The notes: generated by a model not told the origin, from the letters alone. DNA of 64,000 bases from Actinomyces sp. S6-Spd3 (GCF_000758755.1 NZ_JRMV01000281.1:233981-297980), one strand, 5' to 3'; shown: positions 30,584 through 41,000, counted from the first letter of the stretch. Numbers and translations: made by a program.

Positions 30584-31270
30584 ATGGGTTTTCTTCACGA
30601 GGCCGCGCATGAACTTGTGAGTGTCTGCATTCCCAGTGCGTGCGTGGGGTGCGGGAGATGGGACTACTCTGTGTGCCCACGATGCGCAGCTTTGTCTTAT
30701 TCGCTGCTGCCGCAATGGGAATTGCTAGACGCGGGAAGTGTGGAATATCCGCTGTGGGAACTGAGTGATTATTCGGACCCGATGCGCTCGATCATTGTGG
30801 CAGCAAAGCACTCGTCTCGACTTGATCTGTCGGAGTTTCTCTTTGATTGCGGGGTCAATATTGGTCTATCGATTGCGCAAAGCGGGATGTTGAGCGTGGG
30901 CAGTGATGCGACATCGCTTTGGGTAGTTCCTGCTCCTGCCAGCTGGAAGAGGCGACTCTTTGGGCAAGGAATTACGATCCATGTTGCCCGCGGAGTAGCA
31001 GCAGCTGTGGGAGGACACAGCGAGGTGGCATGCTGTGTGCGCGATGCCTGTCGCCTTGACCCGTGGGTTTCTTCCCAAGCAGGAAAGAGCTCCGAACAAA
31101 GGCGAGAATCCCGCCGCGGTCGCATGTATATGACGGAAGAAGTTCCCCGGGGAGTGGGTGTCATTGGCGTCGATGATGTTGTTGCAAGTGGGGGAACGAT
31201 GAATGAGATGTTTCGCGTGTTTGAGAGTTCGTGGGTGGCTGGGGCATGCATCGCGCGATCGCGACAATAA
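30584..31270 (+). CDS. ComF family phosphoribosyltransferase-like protein
   Basis: 228 aa. N-terminal four-cysteine zinc motif (SACVGCGRWDYSVCPRC) and C-terminal PRPP-binding signature (VIGVDDVVASGGTMNE) define ComF-like proteins, linked to DNA uptake or nucleotide metabolism but without a proven reaction. Position between lpqB and hpf is conserved in actinobacteria. ATG 30584 is the first Met before the zinc motif; the frame is open upstream to 30470 inside lpqB, so a longer start is possible. A TATGCT box lies shortly before. Confidence 0.85.
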   Translation: MGFLHEAAHELVSVCIPSACVGCGRWDYSVCPRCAALSYSLLPQWELLDAGSVEYPLWELSDYSDPMRSIIVAAKHSSRLDLSEFLFDCGVNIGLSIAQSGMLSVGSDATSLWVVPAPASWKRRLFGQGITIHVARGVAAAVGGHSEVACCVRDACRLDPWVSSQAGKSSEQRRESRRGRMYMTEEVPRGVGVIGVDDVVASGGTMNEMFRVFESSWVAGACIARSRQ

Positions 31271-31305
31271 GCCTCATTCTTATGACGCAGATCACCGTAT
31301 TCTGC

Positions 31306-31311
31306 TATACT
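31306..31311 (+). promoter_or_regulatory. Extended -10 promoter of hpf
   Basis: TATACT preceded by TGC is an extended -10 element; the -35 is poor. It implies a 5' leader of about 125 nt before hpf, unusually long for this window. Confidence 0.6.
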
Positions 31312-31317
31312 CGATGC

Positions 31318-31443
31318 ATCTCTTCCAATGATGGCTCGCCATCGGTTGCTGATAGGGGGTGGTAGTTAAAGACACTCCGGGGCAATGACGTCGCCGGGTT
31401 TTCAATCGCGGCTCAGTCCGCATACATGATGTGGAGAGAAACC
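31318..31443 (+). ncRNA. Structured 5' leader of hpf, candidate raiA-type RNA element
   Basis: The leader contains a hairpin at 31326-31348 (CAA-T-GATGG, CTCG loop, CCATC-GG-TTG) and a second one at 31377-31397 with CCGG arms. Conserved raiA-associated RNA motifs have been described upstream of hpf/raiA genes in bacteria, including actinobacteria; whether this leader belongs to one of them is not verified. It could regulate hpf translation. Confidence 0.45.
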
Positions 31444-32100
31444 ATGGACATCACAGTTGCTGCACGTAATGCAGAGATTCACCCCAACTTCCGCGAATAC
31501 ATTGAGGAAAAACTGGCAAAGGTGACGCAGTTTTATCCTCGCGCGCAGCGGGTTGACGTTGAACTGACTCACCAGAGGAACCCACGACAGGCAGATACTG
31601 CTGAGCGAATCGAGCTCACCGTCTTTGGCAAAGGCCCGATCATTCGCGCCGAGGCAGAGTCTGCGGACCGCTATGCCGCAGTCGATATTGCGGCAGGAAA
31701 GCTCTTTGAACGTTTGCGTCGTATGCGTGATCGTGCGAAGGACCACCACCGTAGCGAAGAAATTCTTCCCCCCGATTTGGACGTCCTTCCCGCAACGGTT
31801 CCCCCAGTTGAGGAAGTGGAAGAGGCTACCCCTGCATCTCTCAAGAGCGCCGGAGACCTCAAGGTTGGTGAAGCTCGCGAGGAACAGCTGGGCGACACCC
31901 CGATCATCGTGCGGCAGAAGGTCCATGAAACTGTTCCAATGAGCGTTGATGAAGCGCTCAACCAGATGGAACTGGTCGGACACCCCTTCTTCCTCTTCGT
32001 TGACGAAGAAACGATGCAGCCCTGTGTGGTTTACCACCGTCACGGATGGACCTATGGCGTGCTTCGTTTGAATGCAACAGTTATTCAAACTGGCGAATAG
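31444..32100 (+). CDS. hpf: Ribosome hibernation promoting factor, long form
   Basis: 218 aa. The N-terminal domain (about 1-105, MDITVAARNAEIHPNFREYI, KLAKVTQFYPRAQRVDVEL) blocks the 30S decoding site; the C-terminal domain (about 155-215, VRQKVHETVPMSVDEALNQM and YRRHGWTYGVLR-like end) mediates 100S ribosome dimerisation. The acidic linker joins them. ATG 31444 has GGAGAG upstream. Ends with a strong terminator. Confidence 0.95.
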   Translation: MDITVAARNAEIHPNFREYIEEKLAKVTQFYPRAQRVDVELTHQRNPRQADTAERIELTVFGKGPIIRAEAESADRYAAVDIAAGKLFERLRRMRDRAKDHHRSEEILPPDLDVLPATVPPVEEVEEATPASLKSAGDLKVGEAREEQLGDTPIIVRQKVHETVPMSVDEALNQMELVGHPFFLFVDEETMQPCVVYHRHGWTYGVLRLNATVIQTGE

Positions 32101-32120
32101 AAAACTCGCCTATCTTGACA

Positions 32121-32154
32121 CTTGGGGGCGGAACTTCTCAGTTCCGCCCCCAAG
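32121..32154 (+). terminator. Terminator after hpf
   Basis: Perfect 15-bp stem (arms 32121-32135 and 32140-32154) with a 4-nt loop and a T-rich tail CTTTGTCTTTATT. It lies between the convergent hpf and FadR-type genes and may serve both. Confidence 0.88.
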
Positions 32155-32165
32155 CTTTGTCTTTA

Positions 32166-32942
32166 TTACGCTTGATCGTTGTCGCTGCGATTCGCGCTCA
32201 ATGCGTCGCTGAGCGGGTGATAGTGAGCGAAGACCGCACGTCGGTAGCCCTCAAGGTCACCATTTTCTGCACTCACCAAGATGGCCTCGTGTGCGCGAGC
32301 AGTTTCCAGCAAACCTTCGAAGCCGTTGTGGAGCGAGGGAAGAGCCATCATGTGAATCATCCACATTGCATTGACCAACTGCTCCGCAAGAGGGTTATTG
32401 ATCCTCTTAAGAAGTGTCGTGTGGAATTCGATGTCTTCATCCATAAAGAACTCGCACTTTTGCGCTTTAGTGATCATCGTGTCAACAAGCTCATGAAGGT
32501 GCTCGTCGTGAGTTCCCTTCAAGGATTCGATCGCTTCGTATGCCAAGCCAAGATCCAGAACCTGGCGGACCCGCAAAACCTGAGAAAGCGCCTCGGCAGA
32601 ATCGGGGGCAGTGGATGAGCGCAGGAAAACTGTCTTGATCAATGGGCGAAGTGTCATGTCTCCCACGAATGCGCCGCGTCCTTGTTGCACAGTGACGATC
32701 TCGAGGGCCTTGAGCTGACGAAGAGCTTCCCTCACCGAGGAGCGCGAAACTCCAAGGGACTCGCACAGTGCTGATTCTGTGGGGAGAGGATCACCTGGTT
32801 GGAGATGATTTTTCAGGATGTACTGCTCGATCGCGTCCATCGTGGTCTCGGTGCGAGAAGGTAGCGTAGGTGCTGTCGGCTGTATTGCGCTTCTTTGTGC
32901 AAATACTCCGCCGTCCGGGGAAGGTGATTCAAATTCGGGCAT
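32166..32942 (-). CDS. FadR-subfamily GntR transcription regulator
   Basis: 258 aa. N-terminal winged helix of GntR type (AIEQYILKNHLQPGDPLPTE, SLGVSRSSVREALRQL, QQGRGAFV) and an all-helical FCD effector domain with metal-binding candidates D and H residues (EDIEFHTTLL, HMMALPSLH, AHEAILVSAENGD). FCD regulators usually respond to sugar acids or organic acids; no target gene is next to it, so the ligand cannot be inferred. A 35-residue N-terminal extension precedes the DNA-binding domain; an internal Met at MDAIEQY is an alternative start. Confidence 0.88.
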   Translation of the reverse strand: MPEFESPSPDGGVFAQRSAIQPTAPTLPSRTETTMDAIEQYILKNHLQPGDPLPTESALCESLGVSRSSVREALRQLKALEIVTVQQGRGAFVGDMTLRPLIKTVFLRSSTAPDSAEALSQVLRVRQVLDLGLAYEAIESLKGTHDEHLHELVDTMITKAQKCEFFMDEDIEFHTTLLKRINNPLAEQLVNAMWMIHMMALPSLHNGFEGLLETARAHEAILVSAENGDLEGYRRAVFAHYHPLSDALSANRSDNDQA

Positions 32943-33267
32943 AATAACCGAGCTCTCTGACTCCTTGAGACCATGACTTTTCAGCAGATCAAAAAGATCG
33001 GGGAGAAAGCGCTACACAGAAGTTCTTCCATGAATCGCTGTGTCCTGACGGTGTACAGAGTAGCATTTTTTGCACACAAATTTGTCCGATATCTGTTGAT
33101 GAGACGGACGCATGCCTATTCATCGCGGTGAAGAGGAAAGATCGGCTGACAGAGAAAAAAGACACGGCGGAGCCAAAGAAGTCGAAAGCAGAGTCGGAAA
33201 TTCGTAGACTAGAAACAGTGTGCGCGACGCACGCCCGGATCATCCGGTCACAATCCCAGGAGCCCTC
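32943..33267. other. 325-bp spacer between the GntR-type regulator and secA
   Basis: A promoter for secA is visible near its right end. The remainder is A/T-rich (a T-rich patch near 33066-33080) with no convincing gene: the frame 33128-33376 overlaps secA and has biased lysine/glutamate content only. Confidence 0.5.
33182..33210 (+). promoter_or_regulatory. Candidate secA promoter
   Basis: TCGAAA (33182-33187) and TAGACT (33205-33210) with 17 bp between them, 57 bp upstream of the secA GTG. Confidence 0.5.
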
Positions 33268-36078
33268 GTGTCCATTATTGACAAAATCCTTCGAGCTGGA
33301 GAAGGACGTACCCTGCGTCAGCTCGACCGGCTTGCTTCCCAAGTTGATGCTCTTCAAGAAGATTTTGAAGCCCTGAGCGATGAGGAACTGCGCGGTAAAA
33401 CGGACGAATTCAAGGAGCGCCTCGAAGAAGGCGAAACTCTGGACGACATCCTCGTCGAGGCCTTCGCGACCGTGCGTGAAGCCGCGTGGCGAACCCTGCG
33501 TCAGCGCCCCTTCCACGTTCAGGTCATGGGCGGCATTGCCCTGCACCGCGGCAACATCGCCGAAATGAAGACCGGTGAAGGCAAGACTCTGGTTGCCACC
33601 ATGCCTTCTTATCTGCGTGCGCTCACAGGCAAGGGCGTTCACGTGGTGACCGTGAATGATTACTTGGCTAAGTACCAATCAGATCTCATGGCGCGCGTCT
33701 ACAACTTCCTGGGAATGACCGTGGGCTGTGTGCTGGTTGGGCAAGAACCCGCCGAACGCCGTGAGCAGTACAACGCAGATATCACCTACGGTACGAATAA
33801 TGAATTCGGTTTCGACTACCTGCGCGACAACATGGCACAGCGCCCCGAAGACATGGTCCAGCGTGGACACAACTTCGTGATCGTCGATGAGGTCGACTCG
33901 ATTTTGATCGACGAGGCGCGTACCCCCTTGATCATTTCTGGCCCGGCCTCGGGTGATGTGAACCGCTGGTACACCGAGTTCGCGCGCATCGCCAATATCC
34001 TGGTGCGCGATGAGGACTATGAGGTCGACGAAAAGAAGAAGACTATCGGCGTTCTGGAACCCGGCATCGATAAGGTTGAAGATCAACTTGGCGTTGAAAA
34101 CCTTTACGAGGCTGCAAACACCCCGCTCATTGGTTTCTTGAACAATGCAATCCGCGCCAAGGAACTCTTCCACCGCGATCGCGATTACATCGTCGACGGG
34201 GGAGAAGTCCTCATTGTTGACGAGCACACCGGGCGCGTTCTTCCGGGGCGTCGCTACAACGACGGAATGCACCAGGCCATCGAGGCAAAGGAAGGGGTGC
34301 AGATCCAGGCTGAAAATCAGACCCTTGCGACCATTACCCTTCAGAACTACTTCCGCCTCTACCCCGAAGGCTCGCGTTCGGGCATGACCGGTACCGCCGA
34401 AACCGAGGCTGCGGAATTCGCATCGACCTACAAGATCGGTGTCATCCCCATTCCGACGAACCGTCCGATGATTCGAAAGGACCAGCCTGACTTGGTCTAC
34501 CCGAGCGAGGCCGGTAAGTTCCGTGCAATCATCGATGACATTGAAGAACGGCACGCGGCTGGCCAGCCTGTCTTGGTTGGTACCGCATCGGTTCAAAAGT
34601 CCGAACTCTTGTCGAAGATGCTCAAGGAACGCAAGATTCCTCACCAGGTCTTGAATGCGAAGCAGCACGCTCGCGAAGCTCAGATCGTTGCAATGGCAGG
34701 CCGAAAGGGTGCTGTGACCGTTGCGACGAATATGGCTGGTCGTGGTACCGACATCATGCTGGGTGGCAACTCTGAGTTCCTCGCCCAGGCTAACTTGGCA
34801 GCTCAAGGTCTTGACCCGAAGACGGACGCAGAAGAATACCGCCGCGCGTGGCCGGAAGCGCTTGCCGAGGCCGAGGCCGCAGTTGAGGCTGAACGCGAAG
34901 AAGTTCGCGAGCTCGGTGGCTTGTACGTCCTGGGTTCCGAGCGCCACGAGTCCCGTCGTATCGATAACCAGCTGCGAGGTCGTAGTGGTCGTCAGGGCGA
35001 TCCCGGTGAGTCGCGCTTCTACCTGTCGATGCAAGACGACCTCATGCGTCTCTTCTCCTCAGGTTTGGCACAGCGCATCATGGCCTCGGGCGCATACCCC
35101 GACGACATGCCGCTGGAAAACCGCGTGGTGACGCGTTCAATCGCCTCCGCTCAACACCAAGTTGAGGCACGAAACTACGAAATTCGTAAGAACGTCTTGA
35201 AGTACGACGATGTGATGACTGATCAGCGTGAACTCATCTACGCTGAACGTCGCCGCGTTCTGGAAGGCGAAGACTTGAAGCCCCAGATGAAGGGCTTCAT
35301 GGAGTCTTTGGTTTCCGGAATCATTGCGGAGAAGACCAACGGTCTATCGCCTCGTGAATGGAACCTGAAGGAAGTGTGGGATACCCTGCGCGGATACTAC
35401 CCGCCATCGGTCACCGCCGAAGAGGTTGCAGAGCAATACGGCGGCGTTGGCTCGCTGACGCGCGAGGACCTTATGCGCGAGGTTCTGGGCGATATTCACA
35501 CGCAGTACGAAGAAGCCGAAGATCAGCTCAATCAGAATCCGCTGGCGATTCAACAATTGGGCGATGAACCCATGCGTACGCTTGAGCGTCGCGTGGTGAT
35601 CGCAACGGTTGATCGTTTGTGGCGCGAGCACCTCTACGAGATGGATTACCTCAAGGAAGGTATCGGTCTTCGTGCAATGGGTCAGCGTGATCCTCTTGTT
35701 GAATACAAGGACGAGGGCGCGCAGATGTTTAACGCAATGATGGACCGCATTCGTGAGGAATCCGTCCAGCAGGTCTTCTCCTATGCGCATCAGTTCCAGC
35801 TTGCCTATGAACAGGCTCGTGAGCGTGCCGCCACAGAGGAAGCTGTTCAGGAAGGCGACAGTGCTGAAGCTGAGCTCAGTGAAGAAGCCCGTCGTAAGGC
35901 CGCGGAAACTGAAGAACGAGCCATTGAACGTTCAGCTTCTGTTATGGGAGACGTCGGCCAAGAAAAGAACTCGACTCGCCTGAGCTACTCTTCCGCTGAG
36001 GAAGAGGAAGGGACGACTTCTTCTGAGGGAGCCAATCGCGCTCAGCGTCGCGCAGCGAAGAAGCGCAAGAAGCGCTGA
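33268..36078 (+). CDS. secA: Preprotein translocase ATPase SecA
   Basis: 936-aa motor of the Sec pathway. Walker A is MKTGEGKTL, the DEAD-type box is [10 protein letters not shown], and the helicase-like motifs [13 protein letters not shown] and [17 protein letters not shown] are present, followed by the scaffold and wing domains ([17 protein letters not shown]). The C-terminus ends in a basic [13 protein letters not shown] tail and lacks the Cys zinc motif that binds SecB, as in actinobacterial SecA1. GTG 33268 chosen because AGGAG lies 5 nt upstream and [12 protein letters not shown] is the normal N-terminus. Confidence 0.97.
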   Translation: MSIIDKILRAGEGRTLRQLDRLASQVDALQEDFEALSDEELRGKTDEFKERLEEGETLDDILVEAFATVREAAWRTLRQRPFHVQVMGGIALHRGNIAEMKTGEGKTLVATMPSYLRALTGKGVHVVTVNDYLAKYQSDLMARVYNFLGMTVGCVLVGQEPAERREQYNADITYGTNNEFGFDYLRDNMAQRPEDMVQRGHNFVIVDEVDSILIDEARTPLIISGPASGDVNRWYTEFARIANILVRDEDYEVDEKKKTIGVLEPGIDKVEDQLGVENLYEAANTPLIGFLNNAIRAKELFHRDRDYIVDGGEVLIVDEHTGRVLPGRRYNDGMHQAIEAKEGVQIQAENQTLATITLQNYFRLYPEGSRSGMTGTAETEAAEFASTYKIGVIPIPTNRPMIRKDQPDLVYPSEAGKFRAIIDDIEERHAAGQPVLVGTASVQKSELLSKMLKERKIPHQVLNAKQHAREAQIVAMAGRKGAVTVATNMAGRGTDIMLGGNSEFLAQANLAAQGLDPKTDAEEYRRAWPEALAEAEAAVEAEREEVRELGGLYVLGSERHESRRIDNQLRGRSGRQGDPGESRFYLSMQDDLMRLFSSGLAQRIMASGAYPDDMPLENRVVTRSIASAQHQVEARNYEIRKNVLKYDDVMTDQRELIYAERRRVLEGEDLKPQMKGFMESLVSGIIAEKTNGLSPREWNLKEVWDTLRGYYPPSVTAEEVAEQYGGVGSLTREDLMREVLGDIHTQYEEAEDQLNQNPLAIQQLGDEPMRTLERRVVIATVDRLWREHLYEMDYLKEGIGLRAMGQRDPLVEYKDEGAQMFNAMMDRIREESVQQVFSYAHQFQLAYEQARERAATEEAVQEGDSAEAELSEEARRKAAETEERAIERSASVMGDVGQEKNSTRLSYSSAEEEEGTTSSEGANRAQRRAAKKRKKR

Positions 36079-36101
36079 TTCATCGCTGCAACCGGCCTTT
36101 T

Positions 36102-36135
36102 GTGGCGGCGTGCACCATGTGGTGCACGCCGCCAC
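36102..36135. terminator. Bidirectional terminator between secA and the DUF6459 gene
   Basis: Perfect 16-bp inverted repeat (36102-36117 and 36120-36135) with a 2-nt centre, followed by TGTTTTAT on the plus strand. It lies between convergent genes and can serve both. Confidence 0.85.
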
Positions 36136-36151
36136 TGTTTTATCTGCTCCC

Positions 36152-36619
36152 CTAAAGGACATCCAAGGCGGTGACGATCCATCGATTTTTGAAAGTCTGG
36201 AGGCGCATGGAAACAACATGACGACCTTCTCCTTGCGCAACGATCACGCAAGATTCGACAACTGTGTGCGAGGTCTGGCTAATATGCCACTGCACGGGAT
36301 GACATGCTTCTCGTCGAAAGGCGCGTCGATCCCTCTCGACGATCGTCACGAGGCGTTTGTACAGTGGCGGTATCAACCATCGTTGGAGTTGCTGATGCGG
36401 GCGAATGTGTAAAAGAACTTCCATAATTCCTCGCGCCAAACCGATCGACCACTGACATAGATTTGTGATCTCTGGCCTCCTGGGAAGTAAAGGGCTTTCT
36501 GTGCTCATGTAGGTTTTCATATTCTCTTGGACGCTGTGCGTTGTATCTCGGCTGAGATCCCAACTGATACGGAAAATATGATCGGCTGGGGGGACGAATA
36601 CTCGCGAACTTCGTGTCAT
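36152..36619 (-). CDS. DUF6459 / Rv3235-like protein
   Basis: 155 aa. The C-terminal 100 residues match the Rv3235-like pattern: IMEVLLHIRPHQQLQRWLIPPLYKRL (the 'RRPxxQLxRWL' segment), a Val/Glu-rich strand region (SHTVVESCVIVAQGEGRHVVSM), and the ending RLQTFKNRWIVTALDVL, whose 'RLE...RWRCTALEV' form is family-typical. ATG 36619 has GAGGAG 7 nt upstream. Location next to secA matches other actinobacteria. Function unknown. Divergence from the consensus is larger than for neighbouring genes. Confidence 0.75.
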   Translation of the reverse strand: MTRSSRVFVPPADHIFRISWDLSRDTTHSVQENMKTYMSTESPLLPRRPEITNLCQWSIGLARGIMEVLLHIRPHQQLQRWLIPPLYKRLVTIVERDRRAFRREACHPVQWHISQTSHTVVESCVIVAQGEGRHVVSMRLQTFKNRWIVTALDVL

Positions 36620-37045
36620 GGAAATGCTCCTCGAATATCGTGTGGGGATGGGGCCGCTTCGTCATTGAGGCGTTAATTTGGAGTCTTCTCGCATGAAGGC
36701 GATGTGTCAATCGACTTTTTCGCCCCTCATGGAGGCAGATTGAAAAGCCAACTGAATGTGTGAAGTATGGAAAATATGTCTGTTTTATGTGGAGTGCTCA
36801 CGGTTCTTGAGTAGCGCGAGTGAACGTCTTGCAGTGGTAGAACATTCAGTTTCGCTGCATAAGTATCGATTAAAATTGAGAAAACGTGCAGAGAGTGTTG
36901 GGAAAACTTTCAGAAATAGTGTTGTGGATTGCCGGTATTCACTTGCTCGCATGTTCTACAATCGCGCGATGCTTAAGCAACCACGCATAAGAAGACGGGC
37001 AGAAACTCTTGTTTCTGCCCGTTTGTTGGAATTAAGAGAAGGTCT
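36620..37045. other. 426-bp A/T-rich region without a confident gene
   Basis: Contains a terminator hairpin (36995-37022), a TACAAT box followed 6 nt later by an ATG that opens a 26-codon frame, and otherwise A/T-rich sequence. No protein family was recognised in any frame. It probably holds the promoter of the DUF6459 gene on the minus strand. Confidence 0.5.
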
Positions 37046-37049
37046 CTAG
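36969..37049 (+). CDS. Candidate leaderless 26-codon small ORF
   Basis: ATG 36969 is preceded by TACAAT (36957-36962) with a 6-nt gap, the same geometry as the leaderless genes in this window. The basic 26-residue product (MLKQPRIRRRAETL...) spans a terminator hairpin and overlaps the end of the opposite-strand HTH gene. It could be chance; no similarity was recognised. Confidence 0.2.
   Translation: MLKQPRIRRRAETLVSARLLELREGL
36995..37022 (-). terminator. Terminator of the small HTH gene
   Basis: 12-bp perfect stem (36995-37006 / 37011-37022) with a 4-nt loop, 24 nt past the HTH stop. The minus-strand tail is CTTCTTATG, only moderately U-rich. Confidence 0.65.
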
Positions 37050-37252
37050 GCGCTGTGGCTTAGGCGCGCACGAGATTCTGCATATTGTTCTTGGATAAAC
37101 TCTTCGAGGACAGATTCTTCAACACGCCACATACGCTTTCCGCCCAATTGGATTGCGGGCAGTTCACCGGAATTGACCAGCGAGCGCGCCGCGGAAAGCG
37201 TGATGTTGAGTGTCTCGGCGACCTCGGCGAGAGTGAGGAATCGTTGATTCAT
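37046..37252 (-). CDS. Small helix-turn-helix (excisionase/MerR-like) DNA-binding protein
   Basis: 68 aa. FLTLAEVAETLNITLSAARSLVNSGELPAIQLGGKRMWRVEE is the excisionase-family winged HTH. Despite the family name it is a chromosomal regulator: small HTH genes of this type follow secA in actinobacteria. No Shine-Dalgarno is seen; CAAAAT lies 7 nt before the ATG on the minus strand, so it may be leaderless. Confidence 0.85.
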   Translation of the reverse strand: MNQRFLTLAEVAETLNITLSAARSLVNSGELPAIQLGGKRMWRVEESVLEEFIQEQYAESRARLSHSA

Positions 37253-37475
37253 GGGTTCTATTTTGCCATTTTTTCTGGCGAATTTGCAGGGGGAGAAGCG
37301 CTTAGTTTTGACCTATTTGTGCAGATCGAAAGCGATTAGGCGTCGTGCATTACGGTTGATGTAGGTGTATTAAATTCTCCTTATGTCATTCAAGTCAATT
37401 TGCTTTTATTCAGTTTGTTTTAGTTTGTGCTAGTTGGTTTCCGACTGTGTATGGAGTGCAGAGGAAGCGGCATAA

Positions 37476-37504
37476 GGGACATGGCGCAAAATTGTGCATA
37501 CACT
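37476..37504 (+). promoter_or_regulatory. Candidate leaderless promoter of the DUF6912 gene
   Basis: GGGACA (37476-37481), 17-bp spacer, TACACT (37499-37504), then six bases to the ATG at 37511. No Shine-Dalgarno. Confidence 0.55.
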
Positions 37505-37510
37505 GGTGCT

Positions 37511-37984
37511 ATGCGCATCTATTACCCCTTCCTGGGAAGTGAACTGGCCCAGGGAAACTTTCCTCCCCGCAATGCCTATTGCGTCCGTCCCGACGCTGGT
37601 TTGCACGGCGAAGATTTAGAGGTTGCTGAAGACGATGCGCGTACACTTGCCGCGCTAGACTCACTTGCCTTTCTTCGAGATGAAGAATCGGGTAGTTTCA
37701 GCAGATGCATTATTGCTGCTGACATCGAGGGGCTTTCTTGGGAAGAGTGCGATGGCGATGTCGCTCAAACCTCCCCGTGCGCGCCCGATAGTGACTCGAT
37801 CGCCGCCTACTTCATTGATCCTCCAGATGCTGCTCCTGCTGTGCGGAAGGTTCTTCGTGCTCAGACACAAGATGACGCCGACGAGGCCGTCGCGCAGCTG
37901 TGGGAAGAGAGCCTGGAGTGGTACGCGCCCGAAGAACGCGAACTGCTGCTACGCGTGCTGGAGTCGATGAACGAGAGGGCGTGA
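37511..37984 (+). CDS. DUF6912 family protein
   Basis: 157 aa, cytoplasmic and acidic. MRIYYPFLGSELAQG and the late segment LEWYAPEERELLL match the actinobacterial DUF6912 family of unknown function, normally encoded beside the secA-linked HTH gene. The frame upstream of ATG 37511 is open but has no family similarity. Expression is probably leaderless. Confidence 0.8.
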   Translation: MRIYYPFLGSELAQGNFPPRNAYCVRPDAGLHGEDLEVAEDDARTLAALDSLAFLRDEESGSFSRCIIAADIEGLSWEECDGDVAQTSPCAPDSDSIAAYFIDPPDAAPAVRKVLRAQTQDDADEAVAQLWEESLEWYAPEERELLLRVLESMNERA

Positions 37985-38024
37985 CTGAGCTGTTATCGCG
38001 GCTAAGGGTCTGAGCTATGCGCGG

Positions 38025-41000
38025 CTAGGAAGCTCGGATTGAAAGCGTCGAGCCTTCACCTTCGCGCCACCTCACTTCGATCTGGTCAGGAATCTGTCTG
38101 GCCATTTCGTCGACATGACTGATCACACCGATGCAACGATCGCTTTCGCGAAGCGCAAGAAGCTGGGACATGACGATGTCGAGGGTGTCCAAGTCCAGGG
38201 ATCCGAATCCCTCGTCGATGAACATGCTTGACAGAGTAATTCCGCCGCTTTCAGCCATGACGACATCTGCAAGTCCCAATGCAAGGGCAAGAGAGACATA
38301 GAAAGTTTCACCACCCGAGAGCGTGGAGGGATTTCGTTCTTCTTCAGACTCATGATCGAGGATAGACAGCCCGAGGCCATTCTTACGCGAACGGGTCGCG
38401 TCTGTATCGCTTCGGCGGAGTTCATATCGCCCATGAGATATTTCGGCTAGGCGTGGATTTGCTGCGGCGATGAGCTCTTCAAAACGAGACATGAGAATCC
38501 ACGAACTTAAGGGAACCTGGTGAAGGCTGGGGCCTGTTCCACTTGCTAGTTCTGCGAGGCGTTGCTTGGGGTATCCGCTTTCAAGGGCAGAAGTCAAAGC
38601 TGAAAGAGCATTTTCCACATTGCTCAGTGAACGTTGGATTCCCTGACGATGTGCCTGAATCGAGGCGACGTGATCTGTTGCAGTAAGGAGAGCATTTTCT
38701 GCGTCCTCGAGTGAGGAGGCAATAGCCTGGCAATCAAGCGGAGATTGTCCTTCAAGCCCCTGCAAGCGCTCGGATTCAAGGGCTTGTCGGGTCGCAAATA
38801 GATCCTGATCGTACTCCTGGAGGATTGTGGTGCTGGCGCTCAGCTCAGACAAACGGGGGAGTTTGCTCCGCAAGAGCTCGATACCGGTGGAATCCGGACT
38901 CAGCCCTGCACCTTCGAGGGCTTCTAGTAGGAAGTCTTGAGTTTCCCTTAGGCGTTGTTCTGCTTGCTGATAGCGTTGAAGCGCTTCACGAGAGCGCTGA
39001 TGCGCCTGAGTGCTGTCTTCGAGGGAAGAAGTCCACTCTTCGAGTGATGTGTGACCCTGCATGAGCTGAGTAAACACGCTTGTCTCTTCATCGATGCGCA
39101 AGAGAAGATCCGTGTTTTCTTGGCGCAGATGAGAGAGTCTCTGCGTTTGTGAGGCCTTGGTGGCGATCAGGTTCTTTTCGCTTTCCTCGCATTCAGCAAG
39201 GGAATCTTGAATGGACTGCTGCGAATCTGCGAGTGAACGTAGATCCGCGATCCGTGTCGTGAGTTCGTTAAGCTGGGCTTTCACAGAAGCGCTATCACCT
39301 TGAGCTTGTTCATCCAGCGTTGCAATCTGAGCCGAGCAGCTCGAGTACTGAGTAGTAAGTTCGTGGAGACGCTTGTCAGCAGCCGTTGTGGCCTTCTCGA
39401 GAGCCTCAAGTTGCTCACGACTCATGCTTTCTTGCCCCTCGAAACGAGCGGGCTGGGGATGGGTCGTAGAACCACAGACGGGACACGCATCTTTTTCTCG
39501 CAGGGTAGACGCAAGCGAAGCTGCGGTTTCACGAAGCCATAGGTCTCGCGCGGCATGTGATCGCTCTCCGCACGTGTGGGCAAGGCGTGTCGCTTCTTGA
39601 ATATCGCTTTCAAGATGAACGAGCTGCTCGCGGAGATGATCTACCCGCTCTGCAGCCTCAAGGCGCGTGGAAAGCTGATGACAGCTGGCTTCAATATCGT
39701 GAAGCGTGGAAGCCGCCGTGCGTGCAGCCTCTAGTTTGTCGCGGAACTGCGCAGTTTGCATCTGCACCGATTGGATCTGGAAATTAGTGTCCTCCACAGT
39801 CTTTGCACATTGTTCGTACTGAGTCATGCACTCTTTCTGCTCAGTGCGGAGGCGCGTCAGTTGAGCCTGCGCCTGCAACGCGTGTGTCAAGGATTCACGT
39901 TGCTCCTGGAGATTGCGCTCGCGTTCATCAAGAAGAGCCTGGAGCTCATCAAGCTGAAGATTCTCAGGGGTGACTTGCAGGGGCGCAAAGCACTCAGTGA
40001 GCGCGTAGAAGGCCCGCTCGCGTGCATCACGAGCTGAATCATGCTGACGGAGTGGAAGTTCGAGTGGCTGGAGAAGACGAAGCTCTGCGACGCTGCTGCG
40101 CACAGCATCGATGTCCTGAGCGCGCTCAAGCAGCTCAGCAAGGTAGCCAACAAGTTGCGCGCGTTCAGTGAGACGGTCATTGAGGTCGCGGGCGTTTGCC
40201 AGTTCCGCACTCAGCTGGCGAGAGACCTCTTTTTGTGAGAGACGGGCAGCGTTTGCCTGTTGCAAATCGTCCTCAAGCTGAGCATCTAAGCGAAGGCGAA
40301 AATCAGAAAACTCTGTAATGAGAGACGAGGCCGCCGTGAAGGTGTCAAGGGAATCCGCAAGAGTGTGAACTGTACATGCCCACTCTTGGCCAAGATGAGA
40401 ATGAGAGACATCATCGAGCAAAGAATCCAATGAGGAACGTGCGTATTGCCTGGCCTGAACGATTGAATCATGTGCGTCTTTCGCCTGTTCACGGAAGGCA
40501 TCTTGCAGGCTCTGGAAAAACTGAGTTCCGAAAATGTCACGAAGGATCTCTTCGCGTTCGATGGATTTCGCCGTCAAAAAACGAGCAAATTGCCCCTGAG
40601 GGAGAACGACGGTTTGGAGGAATTGGTCTTTCGTCAGTCCGATGAAGGTGGTCATCATCGATTGAGCATCCATGATCGAGCGACTCAGGGGCTCAACCGT
40701 TGAAAAACCGGATGGGTCATCCGAATTGCGTACGACGCGCTCAAGAATCAGAGTCGGATTGACCGGGGTGCTCCGTCCTTCTTTTACATACTTTGGTGTT
40801 CTGCGAACTCGGTAGATACCCGAGGACACTTCAAAGACAAGGGTGACGAAAGACGGATCATTGGGGCCGCAATATGAAGAACGCAAACGGTTTTTTGCCC
40901 CCTCGCTGCCACTTGCCACATCCCCATAGAGCGCGAAAACAATCGCATCGATCAAGGTTGTCTTCCCCGAGCCGGTTGATCCTCGAAGAAGGAAAAGACC

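Noticed and set aside
33128-33376. 82-codon frame overlapping the secA start, considered as a SecM-like regulator
   Set aside because: No signal sequence or arrest-like motif; runs into secA in another frame, and the secA promoter lies inside it.
33679-35034. 451-codon antisense frame in secA
   Set aside because: Opposite-strand shadow of a highly conserved gene; no recognisable domain.
36110-36412. 100-codon plus-strand frame after secA
   Set aside because: Begins inside the terminator stem and is antisense to the DUF6459 gene.
36279-36710. 143-codon minus-strand frame overlapping the DUF6459 gene
   Set aside because: The competing frame 36152-36619 has family motifs and a good Shine-Dalgarno; this one has neither.
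37046-37252. Excisionase-like gene as evidence of a prophage or integrative element
   Set aside because: No integrase, att repeats or phage genes nearby; the small HTH gene belongs to the conserved secA neighbourhood.
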